Assembly (NCBI GenBank): GCA_003574785.1
Contig: QORU01000009.1
Coordinates: forward strand, 186,001-250,000
Length of the DNA: 64,000 nucleotides
DNA from: Taklimakanibacter deserti
Lineage (GTDB): Bacteria > Pseudomonadota > Alphaproteobacteria > Rhizobiales > Aestuariivirgaceae
Reading direction: 5' to 3'
How positions within the stretch are numbered: position 1 is the first letter of the stretch; every line of letters begins with the position of its first letter. Both the position numbers and the translations under genes were made by a program. Under the pieces are notes generated by a model. It was not told the DNA's origin and made no database searches. It saw only the letters and a program-made list of their open reading frames with translations. Of the stretch, positions 17,923-26,338 are shown one piece after another.

Positions 17923-19902
17923 ATGGCCTCCCTCGAGATCCTTCTGCTTGGTGGTTTCCAGCTGCGCAAGGGCGATCAGGCGATCGATCTGCCCGGCCGG
18001 CGGGAGCGTGCGCTTCTTGCCTACCTGGCAATGCCGGCGGGCGAAGCGCGCTCGCGCGACAAGCTGGCCTCGATGCTGTGGAGCGAGCGCGGCGACAAGC
18101 AGGCGCGTGACAGCCTGAAGCAGGCCATGCTGCGCTTACGCAAGACCGTGGAGGGCATCGAGCCCGCCCCTCTCCTGTCCGACCGGGAATTCGTCACGCT
18201 CGACCCTGCCGCTGTATCGATCGACGTCGCGGAGTTCGAGCGGCTGACCGGCGAAGGAACGCCGGAGGCCGCCCTGCGAGCGATGGTTCTCTACCGAGGC
18301 GACCTGCTCGATGGTTTGGAGATTCGCGATCCCGCCTTCGAGGAATGGCTGCTCATGGAGCGCCAGCGCCTGCGCGATCTTGCACGTGAGGCGCTGGCCA
18401 ATCTCCTCGCCCGCCATATGGCCGATGGCGCGCACGACCAGGCGGCCCCGGTGGCGCGCCGGCTGGTCGGGCTCGATCCGCTGCGCGAAGACGCCCACCG
18501 CGCGCTCATGCGCATCTATGCGGAGCAAGGCCAGACGGCTCTGGCCTTGAAGCAATATCAGACCTGCCGGGACAGGTTGCGGGCCGAGCTTGGCGTGAAG
18601 CCCGAGACCGAGACGGAGCGCTTGCATCAGTCGATACAGCACGACCGCTCCTCGCCCCGCCAATCGACCCAGGATTCGGCTGCGCCGGTTGAATCGGCAA
18701 CGGCTCCTACGTTGAAACCCTCGATCGCCGTCCTGCCTTTCGCCAATCTGAGCGGCGATCCCGGGCAGGAGTATTTCTCCGATGGCATCACCGAGGACAT
18801 CATCGCCGGCCTCGCACGCCTGCACTGGCTGTTCGTCATTGCCCGCAATTCCAGCTTCACCTTCAAGGGCAAGGCCGTCGACGCCAAGGAGATCGGCACC
18901 CGCCTCGGCGTGCGCTATCTGCTCGAGGGCAGCGTGCGCAAGGCCGGCGAGCGTGTGCGCATCGCCTGCCGGCTGATCGACGCCGGAAGCGGGCTGCATC
19001 TGTGGACGGATCGCTTCGAGGGCACGCTCAGCGATGTCTTCGATCTCCAGGACCGCATCACGTCGAGCGTGGTCGGCGCCATCGCACCGAGACTCCGTGA
19101 TGCCGAAATCGAGCGCGCGCGCCGCAAGCCGACCGACAGTATCGACGCCTATGATCTTTTCCTGCGCGCGCTCGCGCTGCACAATACAGTGATATACGAA
19201 GATGGCCGCGAAGCGCTTCGCCTGCTCGACCGCGCCATCGAGCTCGATCCCGACTATGCAGCCGCTTATGGTCTAGCGGCATACTGCCGGATGCGGCAGC
19301 GCCAGCGCGGATGGGTCGATTCGACGACGTCGGAAGGCGTTCGTCTGGCGAGGCTCGCCGCCCGCAAAGGACAAGACGACCCTGATGCTCTCTGGATGGC
19401 GGGTGTCTCTCTCGCGATGCTGATCGGTGAGTCCGACGAGGCGCTCGCGCTGATCGAACGCTCGCTTGGGCTCAATCCGAACTCGGCCGGCGCTTGGCTG
19501 GTCAGCGGCGTGGTCCGGGCCTATGCCGGCGACAGCGCCACGGGGATCGCCCATTTCGAGCGATCGATCGAGCTCAATCCGCTCGATCCCCTGGTCTATA
19601 TCGCCTGGTACGGCATCGCCTTCGCCCATTTTGCGGCAGAAAGATACGAGGAATCATCGGCCTGGCTCGACCGTTCCCTGCGCGCGCTGCCGAGCTATCT
19701 CCCGGCGTTGCGCCTGAAGATCGCCATCTGCGGCCTGAAGGGTCAAACCCAGGAGGGCGAGAAGTGGGTCGAACGGCTGCTCGCCGTCGTTCCCGATGTG
19801 ACCATAAGCAAGCTGCGTCAGCATTACGAGGCCGGCATCCGGCGTCCCGACTGCCGGGACAGGCTTTTCTCAGGCCTGCGCCTGGTTGGGTTGCCTGAGT
19901 AG
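17923..19902 (+). CDS. SARP-like transcriptional activator with BTAD and TPR regions
   Basis: 659 aa multidomain protein. Residues 1-90: winged helix of the SARP type (LLLGGFQLRKGDQAIDLPGR, then RDKLASMLWSERGDKQARDS). Residues 95-240: bacterial transcriptional activation domain (VAEFERL, RGDLLDGLEIRDPAFEEWL, then QYQTCRDRLRAELGVKPETE). Residues 265-385: the segment PSIAVLPFANLSGDPGQEYF, which recurs after DNA-binding or cyclase domains in alphaproteobacteria. Residues 400-640: tetratricopeptide-like repeats (AIELDPDYAAAYGLAAY, SLGLNPNSAGAWLVSG). No membrane segment is evident, so it is cytosolic. Divergent from the PaaK-like gene across 189 bp in which I see no clear motif. Confidence 0.85.
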   Translation: MASLEILLLGGFQLRKGDQAIDLPGRRERALLAYLAMPAGEARSRDKLASMLWSERGDKQARDSLKQAMLRLRKTVEGIEPAPLLSDREFVTLDPAAVSIDVAEFERLTGEGTPEAALRAMVLYRGDLLDGLEIRDPAFEEWLLMERQRLRDLAREALANLLARHMADGAHDQAAPVARRLVGLDPLREDAHRALMRIYAEQGQTALALKQYQTCRDRLRAELGVKPETETERLHQSIQHDRSSPRQSTQDSAAPVESATAPTLKPSIAVLPFANLSGDPGQEYFSDGITEDIIAGLARLHWLFVIARNSSFTFKGKAVDAKEIGTRLGVRYLLEGSVRKAGERVRIACRLIDAGSGLHLWTDRFEGTLSDVFDLQDRITSSVVGAIAPRLRDAEIERARRKPTDSIDAYDLFLRALALHNTVIYEDGREALRLLDRAIELDPDYAAAYGLAAYCRMRQRQRGWVDSTTSEGVRLARLAARKGQDDPDALWMAGVSLAMLIGESDEALALIERSLGLNPNSAGAWLVSGVVRAYAGDSATGIAHFERSIELNPLDPLVYIAWYGIAFAHFAAERYEESSAWLDRSLRALPSYLPALRLKIAICGLKGQTQEGEKWVERLLAVVPDVTISKLRQHYEAGIRRPDCRDRLFSGLRLVGLPE

Positions 19903-19941
19903 CCGGGGCTATCAATATCCGGCACTGTCATAAAGGGCGTC

Positions 19942-20373
19942 TCACATCGGGGAAACTGACGGTTTTGGCTCCGCCTGCGTCGGATCGATGAACCGTTCTT
20001 CGGTGGTCGGCACGGAATGGTGCTCATGGGTGATGAGCCATTCACCGCCACGTTTCTGGAGGCCGACCGTGAGCCTGAGATCGAGCGGCCCGGCCGAGGT
20101 TCCGTCGCAATGGATCTCGCAGGTCGCGAAGGCGACCTTGTCGCCGGCGGTGACCTCCACGTTGCGCGGCTCGAAGACGATCGGCCCGCGCGGCTTGTCA
20201 TAGAAGAAGTCCCAGGTCTCACCATAGGCATCGATGCCTTCGACCTTCGCGGGGAAATCGAACATCAGGAGATCATCGGCGTGATGGGCCAGGATGGCTT
20301 CGCGGTCGCCCGCACTGATGGCGCGCGTCCAGTCGATAATGATTTTCTTTACCTCGGTCTGGCTGCTGGTCAT
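19942..20373 (-). CDS. SnoaL-like / nuclear transport factor 2-fold protein
   Basis: 143 aa one-domain protein of the SnoaL/DUF4440 type (cone-shaped alpha+beta barrel). It starts VKKIIIDWTRAISAGDREA and AILAHHADDLLMFDFP, followed by strands ending RGGEWLITHEHHSVP, as in calcium/calmodulin-kinase-association-like and ketosteroid-isomerase-like folds. Such proteins can be isomerases, hydratases or ligand-binding subunits; no specific activity can be assigned. It follows the ornithine-cyclodeaminase-like gene by 63 bp on the same strand. The gap holds a near-perfect hairpin that includes its ribosome site, suggesting control at the level of translation. Confidence 0.8.
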   Translation of the reverse strand: MTSSQTEVKKIIIDWTRAISAGDREAILAHHADDLLMFDFPAKVEGIDAYGETWDFFYDKPRGPIVFEPRNVEVTAGDKVAFATCEIHCDGTSAGPLDLRLTVGLQKRGGEWLITHEHHSVPTTEERFIDPTQAEPKPSVSPM

Positions 20374-20406
20374 GGGTCTGACTCCTCATCATTCAGAGTC
20401 AAACCC
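20374..20406 (-). promoter_or_regulatory. Hairpin enclosing the ribosome site of the SnoaL-like gene
   Basis: Arms of 11 bases, GGGTCTGACTC and GAGTCAAACCC on the + strand, pair with one mismatch across an 11-base loop. On the coding (minus) strand the structure begins directly upstream of the ATG, and the GAGGAG ribosome site (20382-20387) spans the stem/loop boundary, so folding would hide it. It could equally be a weak terminator after the upstream gene, though no T-run follows. Confidence 0.5.
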
Positions 20407-20436
20407 CGACGGTGTGCCGCCGGTTCCCGATGTGGT

Positions 20437-21447
20437 TCAGGCGTAAACCAGTGTCTGGCCGATGCCGAGTTTCTTCGCCTTGTCCAGCATCGCGGCACCC
20501 AGCGCGATGTCGGAGAGCGACAGGCCGCGATGCCAGAAGAGGATCGTCTCGTCCTCTTTTTCGCGGCCCGGCTTCTTGCCGGCGACGATCTGGGCGAGCT
20601 CTGCATGGACGGTCGCTTCGCTGATGAGGCCGGCGTCGATATGCGGCCTGAGCGCGCCGAATTTGCCCGCCCGGAACTGGCTGAAATCATCGATGACGAT
20701 CTTGTCCATGATCTGGGTCATGGACAGCTCGAGCGCGCTCACCGTGCCATAGGGGATGACGCAGGCGCCTTGTCCGACCCAGGCCGTCTTGAAGACTTCC
20801 GCGCGCTCTTCGAGGCGCGAGGCCTCGACCATGATGTCAGCGCCTTCCAGGCAGCTCCGCCAATCCTCGGTCACGATGATCTTCTTGCCGAGATCCTGCT
20901 CGAGCGTTTCCGCGAAGGACTCACGGCTTTCCCTGCGGCGCGAATGGACGCGGATCTCGGCGAAATCGAACAGCCGGTCGAGCAGGCGGATATTCCAATA
21001 GGATGTGCCGCGCGCCCCGACGTGACCCAGGATCTTCGATGTCTTGCGCGCAAGGTAGCGGGCGCCGAGCGCGGTGAGGGCGCCGGTGCGCATCTCGGTG
21101 ATCGCCGTCGCATCGAGAATCGCGACCGGCATGCCGGTCCTCGGATCGAAGAGATTGAGGAGGGCCATTTCGGACGGCAGGCCCTTCTGCCAGTTGTCGA
21201 CATAGTCGCCGACGATCTTGACGCCGGCGAGATCAAGCGGCGCCACGTAGCCGCGCAGCACATTGAAATGGCCGCGAAAGGCGGGATCGGGGGTGAGATG
21301 CATGCGCGGCTCGATCACCGTCTGGCCCTGGCCTTGCGCCAGGAGGCCGCCTTCGACCGCCGCCAGGATCTCCTCATCCGTCATGGCGAGACGGGCGATA
21401 TCGGGCCCGGCGAGCCAGGTGAAGCGGATGGAGGAGGCTCCGCTCAC
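20437..21447 (-). CDS. Ornithine cyclodeaminase / mu-crystallin family protein
   Basis: 336 aa. Family markers: [20 protein letters not shown] (Lys of the substrate site), [16 protein letters not shown] and [17 protein letters not shown] (Arg, Thr-Gly-Ala). The Rossmann loop reads [11 protein letters not shown] instead of the usual G-x-G-x-Q-A-type loop, so nucleotide binding may differ. Known members are ornithine cyclodeaminase, delta1-pyrroline-2-carboxylate or ketimine reductases, and dehydrogenases making diamino or opine-like compounds. Its start overlaps the cysNC stop (ATGA), so it is translationally coupled to sulfate activation, an unusual partner. Cytosolic. Function unassigned. 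Confidence 0.85.
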   Translation of the reverse strand: MSGASSIRFTWLAGPDIARLAMTDEEILAAVEGGLLAQGQGQTVIEPRMHLTPDPAFRGHFNVLRGYVAPLDLAGVKIVGDYVDNWQKGLPSEMALLNLFDPRTGMPVAILDATAITEMRTGALTALGARYLARKTSKILGHVGARGTSYWNIRLLDRLFDFAEIRVHSRRRESRESFAETLEQDLGKKIIVTEDWRSCLEGADIMVEASRLEERAEVFKTAWVGQGACVIPYGTVSALELSMTQIMDKIVIDDFSQFRAGKFGALRPHIDAGLISEATVHAELAQIVAGKKPGREKEDETILFWHRGLSLSDIALGAAMLDKAKKLGIGQTLVYA

Positions 21448-23381
21448 TGGAAGCCCGGCGGATCGGTGACCGGGATATCGGGTGTCAACCTTCCGGCCTG
21501 GGTGAGATGGGCGATGATCTCCTGGGCCGCCTCTTCGGGCGAGAGCGTCGTCGTGTCGAGACGAAGCTCCGGCCTCTCCGGCGCCTCGTAATCGGAATCG
21601 ATGCCGGTGAAATTCTTGATCTCGCCGCGCCGCGCCTTGGCATAGAGGCCCTTGACGTCGCGGGCTTCGGCGACGCTGAGCGGGGTGTCGACGAAGATCT
21701 CGACGAATTCATCGCCTTCCACGAGCTCGCGCGCCATGAGGCGCTCGGAACGGAAGGGCGAGATGAAGGAGACGAGCACGATGAGGCCGGAATCGACCAT
21801 CAACCGCGCCACCTCGGCGACGCGGCGGATATTCTCGACGCGGTCGGCATCGGTGAAGCCCAGATCCTTGTTGAGCCCGTGCCGGACATTGTCGCCGTCG
21901 AGCAGGTAGGTCATATGCCCCGCGGCATGCAGGCGCTTCTCGACCAGGTTGGCGATGGTCGATTTGCCCGAGCCCGAGAGGCCGGTGAACCACAGGACGG
22001 TCGGCTTCTGCCCCGCCTTGGCCGCGCGGGAAGCTTTATTTACATCCATCGCCTGCCAATGGATGTTGGCGGCGCGGCGCAGAGCGAAATTGATGAGCCC
22101 CATGCCGACCGTGTTGTTGGTGAAGCGGTCGACAATGATGAAGGAGCCGAGATGGCGATTCTCGCCATAGGGCGCGAAGGCGATGGCGCGGTCGAGATCG
22201 AGATTGACGACGCCGATCTCGTTGAGGCTCAAGGTCTTCGCCGCCACATGCTCGAGCGTGTTGACATTGACCTTGTATTTGGGTGCCTCGAACATGCCCG
22301 GAATGGTGAGCGGCCCCGCCTTGATCAGATAGGGACGGCCGGGCAGCATCTCCTCGTCATTCATCCACAGGATACGGGTCTCGAACTTGTCGGCGACGGC
22401 AAGCGGCGAGTTTGCGGCGCAAATGACATCGCCGCGGCTGATGTCGATCTCGTCCTTGAGCGTGATCGTCACCGACTGGCCGGAGATCGCCTTATCGAGA
22501 TCGCCGTCATAGGTGACGATGCGTTCGACCTTGGACGTGCGTCCCGACGGCACGGCGCGGATCTCATCGCCGGGTTTCACGCGGCCTTCGACGATGCTGC
22601 CGGAAAAGCCGCGGAACGCCTGGTTGGGCCGGTTGACCCATTGCACCGGCAGGCGGAAGGCGCCGTCGCCGGTTTCGTTGCCGACAGGCACGCTTTCGAG
22701 ATGCGCCATGAGTGTCGGCCCGTGATACCAGGGCATGACCTCCGAGGGGTCGATGACATTGTCGCCCTTGAGCGCCGACAAGGGAATGCAGGTGAAGTCC
22801 TCCAGCCCCAAATTCTTGGCGAAGGCGCGATAGTCCTCCTCGATCGCCTCGAACACGTCGCGACGATAGTCCATGAGGTCCATCTTGTTGACGGCGACCA
22901 CGACGTTCCTAATGCCGAGCAAGGTGGCGATGAAGGAATGGCGCCGCGTCTGGGTGAGCACGCCTTTCCGCGCATCGATCAGGATGATGGCGAGGTCGGC
23001 GGTCGAGGCGCCGGTCGCCATGTTGCGGGTATATTGTTCATGGCCCGGCGTGTCGGCGACGATGAATTTACGCTTGTCGGTGGTGAAGGCGCGATAGGCG
23101 ACATCGATGGTGATGCCTTGCTCGCGCTCGGCCGACAGCCCGTCGACGAGGAGGGCGAAATCGAGCGCGCCGCCTTGCGTGCCGACGCGCTTCGAATCCG
23201 CTTCCAGCGCCGAAAGCTGGTCCTCGAACAGCATCTTGGCTTCATAGAGAAGCCGGCCGATCAGCGTCGACTTGCCGTCATCGACGCTGCCGCAAGTGAT
23301 GAAGCGCAAGAGGTCCTTGTCCTCCTGCGAGCGCAGATAGGCTTCGACGTCGCCGCCCTGGAATTCGATGAAACGCGACAT
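21444..23381 (-). CDS. cysNC: Bifunctional sulfate adenylyltransferase subunit 1 / adenylylsulfate kinase (CysN-CysC, NodQ type)
   Basis: About 645 aa. The N-terminal EF-Tu-like GTPase (residues 1-430) has P-loop [32 protein letters not shown] and NKMD; with CysD it makes adenosine 5'-phosphosulfate from sulfate and ATP, driven by GTP. The C-terminal APS kinase (about 450-640) has P-loop [15 protein letters not shown] and [15 protein letters not shown] and makes PAPS. Two adjacent ATGs exist; the inner one (23381) has better spacing to AGAG. The fused form is typical of rhizobia. It follows cysD after a 220-bp gap filled by a REP-like repeat, and overlaps the ornithine-cyclodeaminase-like gene by four bases. 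No cysH is in view, so PAPS could serve assimilation or sulfation. Confidence 0.95.
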   Translation of the reverse strand: MSRFIEFQGGDVEAYLRSQEDKDLLRFITCGSVDDGKSTLIGRLLYEAKMLFEDQLSALEADSKRVGTQGGALDFALLVDGLSAEREQGITIDVAYRAFTTDKRKFIVADTPGHEQYTRNMATGASTADLAIILIDARKGVLTQTRRHSFIATLLGIRNVVVAVNKMDLMDYRRDVFEAIEEDYRAFAKNLGLEDFTCIPLSALKGDNVIDPSEVMPWYHGPTLMAHLESVPVGNETGDGAFRLPVQWVNRPNQAFRGFSGSIVEGRVKPGDEIRAVPSGRTSKVERIVTYDGDLDKAISGQSVTITLKDEIDISRGDVICAANSPLAVADKFETRILWMNDEEMLPGRPYLIKAGPLTIPGMFEAPKYKVNVNTLEHVAAKTLSLNEIGVVNLDLDRAIAFAPYGENRHLGSFIIVDRFTNNTVGMGLINFALRRAANIHWQAMDVNKASRAAKAGQKPTVLWFTGLSGSGKSTIANLVEKRLHAAGHMTYLLDGDNVRHGLNKDLGFTDADRVENIRRVAEVARLMVDSGLIVLVSFISPFRSERLMARELVEGDEFVEIFVDTPLSVAEARDVKGLYAKARRGEIKNFTGIDSDYEAPERPELRLDTTTLSPEEAAQEIIAHLTQAGRLTPDIPVTDPPGFQ

Positions 23382-23400
23382 CATGAGCTCTTTCCAAGAT

Positions 23401-23563
23401 TTCCCTTCGCCCGCGCGTAGCGTGGGAGAAGGTGGCCGAAGGCCGGATGAGGGCTCTTTCGCAACACGCACGAGAGCTCGAAAAGCACTGCGCTTGACAG
23501 ATGAAGAGCCCTCACCCGCCCTGTCGGGCACCCTCTCCCATCCTTCGGACGGGAGAGGGGGAA
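23401..23563. repeat. Compound REP-like repeat between cysD and cysNC
   Basis: Nested palindromes fill the gap: outer arms GAGGGCTCTT (23449-23458) and AAGAGCCCTC (23504-23513), flanked on both sides by smaller CTCTCCC/GGGAGAG-type hairpins. The same building blocks, CCCTCACC and CTCTCCC with their complements, occur at 28420-28665 and 38052-38262. It sits inside the cysD-cysNC transcript and probably forms stable RNA structure. Confidence 0.7.
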
Positions 23564-23604
23564 TGAAACGTAGAGATCGCAAGTCGCGAGATAAGAGGTC
23601 AACA

Positions 23605-24528
23605 TCAGAAATACCCCTCCTGCTTCTTCTTCTCCATGGAGGCGGCCTGGTCCTTGTCGATCACGCGGCCCTGGCGCTCGGACGAGGTCGTCACCAGCAT
23701 TTCCTGGATGATGTCGAGGAGGCTCGCGGCATTGGATTCGATGGCCCCGGTCAGGGGATAGCAGCCCAGTGTGCGGAAGCGGATCAGCTTCATCTCAGGG
23801 GTCTCGCCCTTGTGCAGCGGCATGCGCTCGTCATCGACCATGATCATCTGGCCGTCGCGCATGACGACCGGACGCTCCTTGGCGAAATAGAGCGGCACGA
23901 TCGGGATGTTCTCGAGGAAGATATACTGCCAGATGTCGAGCTCGGTCCAATTGGAGAGCGGGAAGACGCGGATCGATTCACCCTTGTTCTTGCGGGCATT
24001 GTAGAGATTCCACAATTCCGGGCGCTGGTTCTTGGGGTCCCAGCGATGGCGGTTGTCGCGGAAGGAGAAGATGCGTTCCTTGGCGCGCGACTTCTCCTCA
24101 TCGCGCCGCGCGCCGCCGAAGGCCGCATCGAAGCCATATTTGTCCAGCGCCTGCTTCAAGGCGTCGGTCTTCATGATCTGGGTGTGGAGTGCGGAGCCGT
24201 GATCGAAGGGATTGATCTTCTTGGCGAGGCCGTCGGGATTGATATGGACGATGAGGTCGAGGCCGAGCTTGGCGACGGTCTGGTCGCGGAAGGCGATCAT
24301 GTCGCGGAACTTCCAGGTCGTGTCGACATGCATCAAGGGGAAGGGCGGCTTCGAGGGATAGAAGGCCTTCATGGCGAGATGCAGCATGACGGCCGAATCC
24401 TTGCCGATCGAATAGAGCATGACGGGGTTCTCACATTCCGCCGCGACCTCGCGGATGATGTGGATGCTCTCGGCTTCGAGCCGCTGCAGGTGGGTCAGTT
24501 TTTCGGGGGTCATTCGATACTCAGACAT
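23605..24528 (-). CDS. cysD: Sulfate adenylyltransferase subunit 2
   Basis: ATP sulfurylase catalytic subunit, 307 aa (302 if it starts at [10 protein letters not shown], position 24513, which lines up with the Escherichia coli start). With CysN it forms APS from sulfate and ATP. Markers: [20 protein letters not shown], the PP-motif [13 protein letters not shown] of the PAPS-reductase-like fold, [35 protein letters not shown] and [20 protein letters not shown] C-terminal segments. First gene of the leftward cysD-cysNC-ornithine-cyclodeaminase-like operon. A long hairpin starts 6 bp upstream of the ATG at 24528. Confidence 0.96.
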   Translation of the reverse strand: MSEYRMTPEKLTHLQRLEAESIHIIREVAAECENPVMLYSIGKDSAVMLHLAMKAFYPSKPPFPLMHVDTTWKFRDMIAFRDQTVAKLGLDLIVHINPDGLAKKINPFDHGSALHTQIMKTDALKQALDKYGFDAAFGGARRDEEKSRAKERIFSFRDNRHRWDPKNQRPELWNLYNARKNKGESIRVFPLSNWTELDIWQYIFLENIPIVPLYFAKERPVVMRDGQMIMVDDERMPLHKGETPEMKLIRFRTLGCYPLTGAIESNAASLLDIIQEMLVTTSSERQGRVIDKDQAASMEKKKQEGYF

Positions 24529-24533
24529 TTCCT

Positions 24534-24581
24534 GAGCGCTTTCTTTCCGCCAAAGTCGTGCAACTTTGACGGAAAGCGCTC
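24534..24581. repeat. Hairpin repeat upstream of cysD (GAGCGCTT...AAGCGCTC family)
   Basis: Inverted repeat with outer arms GAGCGCTTTC and GAAAGCGCTC and inner arms CCAAAGT/ACTTTG around a short loop; one arm has three extra bases. The same design (GAGCGCTTCCC ... CCAAAGTC ... GACTTTGG ... GGAAGCGCTC) occurs at 51796-51843, upstream of the SPW-repeat gene. Two copies in matching positions suggest a dispersed family, or a shared 5'-leader element. Confidence 0.65.
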
Positions 24582-24677
24582 TAATCGGGCCTGCTTATGG
24601 CTCTTGTGCACCGCAAACTCAAGCTCCTGTTGAGCTTGGCGATCCTGCGCCTTATGAAGGTCTGAAGGGAGGCAGCT

Positions 24678-25340
24678 TTGGACAAGCCAAGTGGCGGACG
24701 GGGGAAAAAATCCCGGAGGGAGGAGGCGCTCCCCTATCAGGAGCCGCATCAGACAGCTCCCGGCGCCCATAAGCTGCTCGAGGAATCGATCGGACGCGAG
24801 GTCAAGCGCTTCCGCGAGAAGCTCAGCCTGACGATCAGCGAGGTCGCCAAATCGGCCGACATGTCGGCCGGCATGCTGTCCAAGATCGAGAACGGCGCCA
24901 CATCGCCCTCCTTGAGCTCGCTGCAGGCCTTGTCGCGGGCGCTGCATGTGCCGGTCACCGCCTTCTTCCGCGGCTACGAGGAGCTTCGGGATGCGACTTT
25001 TGTCAAAGCAGGACAAGGACTTACCATAGAAAGGCGGGGTACGCGGGCGGGCCACCAGTACCAGCTCCTGGGCCACAGCCCGCATGGGCCGGTCATGGTC
25101 GAGCCCTATATGATCACGCTCACCGCCCAGTCCGACGTCTTCCCGACCTTCCAGCATGCCGGGCTCGAATTCCTCTATATGCTGGAAGGCGAGGTCGTTT
25201 ATCGCCATGGCGACAAGACCTATGCGATGCTGCCGGGCGATGCCCTGTTCTTCGATGCCGACGCCCCGCATGGGCCGGAAGAGCTGCGCAAGCTGCCCAT
25301 CCGCTATCTGTCCGTCATCTGCTACCGGCGCGACGAATAG
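24678..25340 (+). CDS. XRE-family regulator with C-terminal cupin domain
   Basis: 220 aa. It starts at TTG with a GGGAGG ribosome site five bases upstream. Residues 40-95 are an XRE helix-turn-helix (LTISEVAKSADMSAGMLSKI, ENGATSPSLSSLQALSRAL). Residues 145-215 are a single-domain cupin (GLEFLYMLEGEVVYRHGDKT, LPGDALFFDADAPHGPEEL), which would sense a small molecule. XRE-cupin genes next to the N-methylglutamate or sarcosine genes are common in alphaproteobacteria. It lies 97 bp ahead of mgsA, in the same direction, with a GC-clamped inverted repeat in between that is its best candidate operator. It probably senses a methylamine-pathway metabolite (inference). Confidence 0.88.
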   Translation: MDKPSGGRGKKSRREEALPYQEPHQTAPGAHKLLEESIGREVKRFREKLSLTISEVAKSADMSAGMLSKIENGATSPSLSSLQALSRALHVPVTAFFRGYEELRDATFVKAGQGLTIERRGTRAGHQYQLLGHSPHGPVMVEPYMITLTAQSDVFPTFQHAGLEFLYMLEGEVVYRHGDKTYAMLPGDALFFDADAPHGPEELRKLPIRYLSVICYRRDE

Positions 25341-25350
25341 GTCATTTCCT

Positions 25351-25375
25351 CTGGGGAAAAAATTATTCCCCCCAG
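25351..25375. promoter_or_regulatory. Inverted repeat upstream of mgsA, candidate operator
   Basis: CTGGGGAA ... TTCCCCCCAG with an A/T-only centre, 10 bp after the regulator stop and 62 bp before the mgsA start. The arms GGGGAA/TTCCCC are perfect. No T-run follows, which argues against a rho-independent terminator, and the position suits control of mgsABC by the adjacent XRE-cupin protein. Confidence 0.5.
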
Positions 25376-25437
25376 TTGCAAGTTCTCCTGACCGCTGTTA
25401 CATACGTCCTCGACCTCACTCAACGGGAGCCCAGGCC

Positions 25438-26337
25438 ATGTGCGGTATTGTCGGCCTCTATCTGAAGAACCCGAAATTGCAGCCGAAGCTCGGCGAATTG
25501 TTCAAGCCCATGCTCATCGAGATGACGAGCCGGGGGCCCGATTCCGCCGGCGTCGCCATCTACCGCAATCCGGCCAAGAAGGGTTTTACCAAATTCTCGC
25601 TCGCCCATGACGATGCGAAATTCGGCTGGAAAAAGCTGGCCCAAGCGCTCAAGGCCGCGACCAGGAAGCAGGTCAGCGTCCAGCAGATCGGCAATCACGC
25701 CATCATCACCACCAATGCCGAGGAAGAGACGGTGACGGCCTGGCTCAGGGAGCATCACAAGGATGTGCGCATCGTCGGCTCCGGCCAGGCGATCGAGATC
25801 TTCAAGGAAACGGGTCTCCCGGAAAAGGTCTATGAGAAATTCGATCTCGCCAAGGCCAAGGGCAGCCACATCATCGGCCATACCCGCATGGCGACCGAGA
25901 GTGCGGTGACGACGGCGGGCTCGCATCCTTTCGCCACCGGGGCCGATCTCTGCCTCGTCCATAACGGCTCGCTCTCCAATCACAACCGCCTGCGCGAGAA
26001 TCTGAAGCGCGAAGGCCTCGAATTCCAGACCGAGAACGACACCGAGGTCGCCGCCGCCTATATGACCTGGAAGCTGCGCCAGGGCGCCTCGCTCAAGCAG
26101 ACGCTGGAAGACGGCATCAAGGATCTCGACGGCTTCTATACGTTCTGCGTCGGCACGCATGACGGCTTCGCCGTGGTGCGCGATCCCATTGCCTGCAAGC
26201 ACGCCGTCCTCGCCGAGACCGACGACTGGGTGGCGATGGCGACCGAGTTCCGCGCCATCGCGCATCTGCCCGGCGCCGACAAGGCGAAGATCTGGGAACC
26301 GGCGCCGCAGACGATCTACAATTGGGGTGGACACTGA
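25438..26337 (+). CDS. mgsA: N-methylglutamate synthase subunit A (class II glutamine amidotransferase-like)
   Basis: 299 aa from the ATG at 25438; the next codon is Cys, which becomes the N-terminal nucleophile of class II amidotransferases (MCGIVGLYL). Further markers are SRGPDSAGVAIY, HTRMATESAVT, HPFATGADLCLVHNGSLSNH and ENDTEVAA. It corresponds to MgsA (GlxB in rhizobia). With MgsB and MgsC it makes N-methyl-L-glutamate from gamma-glutamylmethylamide (the amide donor) and 2-oxoglutarate. One base separates it from mgsB. Without gmaS nearby it could be read as an orphan glutamate-synthase-like amidotransferase; the neighbourhood favours methylamine metabolism. Confidence 0.85.
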   Translation: MCGIVGLYLKNPKLQPKLGELFKPMLIEMTSRGPDSAGVAIYRNPAKKGFTKFSLAHDDAKFGWKKLAQALKAATRKQVSVQQIGNHAIITTNAEEETVTAWLREHHKDVRIVGSGQAIEIFKETGLPEKVYEKFDLAKAKGSHIIGHTRMATESAVTTAGSHPFATGADLCLVHNGSLSNHNRLRENLKREGLEFQTENDTEVAAAYMTWKLRQGASLKQTLEDGIKDLDGFYTFCVGTHDGFAVVRDPIACKHAVLAETDDWVAMATEFRAIAHLPGADKAKIWEPAPQTIYNWGGH

Positions 26338-26338
26338 C

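Noticed and set aside
24510..25271. Leftward open frame covering the XRE-cupin gene
   Set aside because: It is antisense to a gene with clear helix-turn-helix and cupin motifs and lacks its own domain.
25351..25375. Rho-independent terminator after the XRE-cupin gene
   Set aside because: Stem present but no T-run on either strand after it; operator considered more likely.
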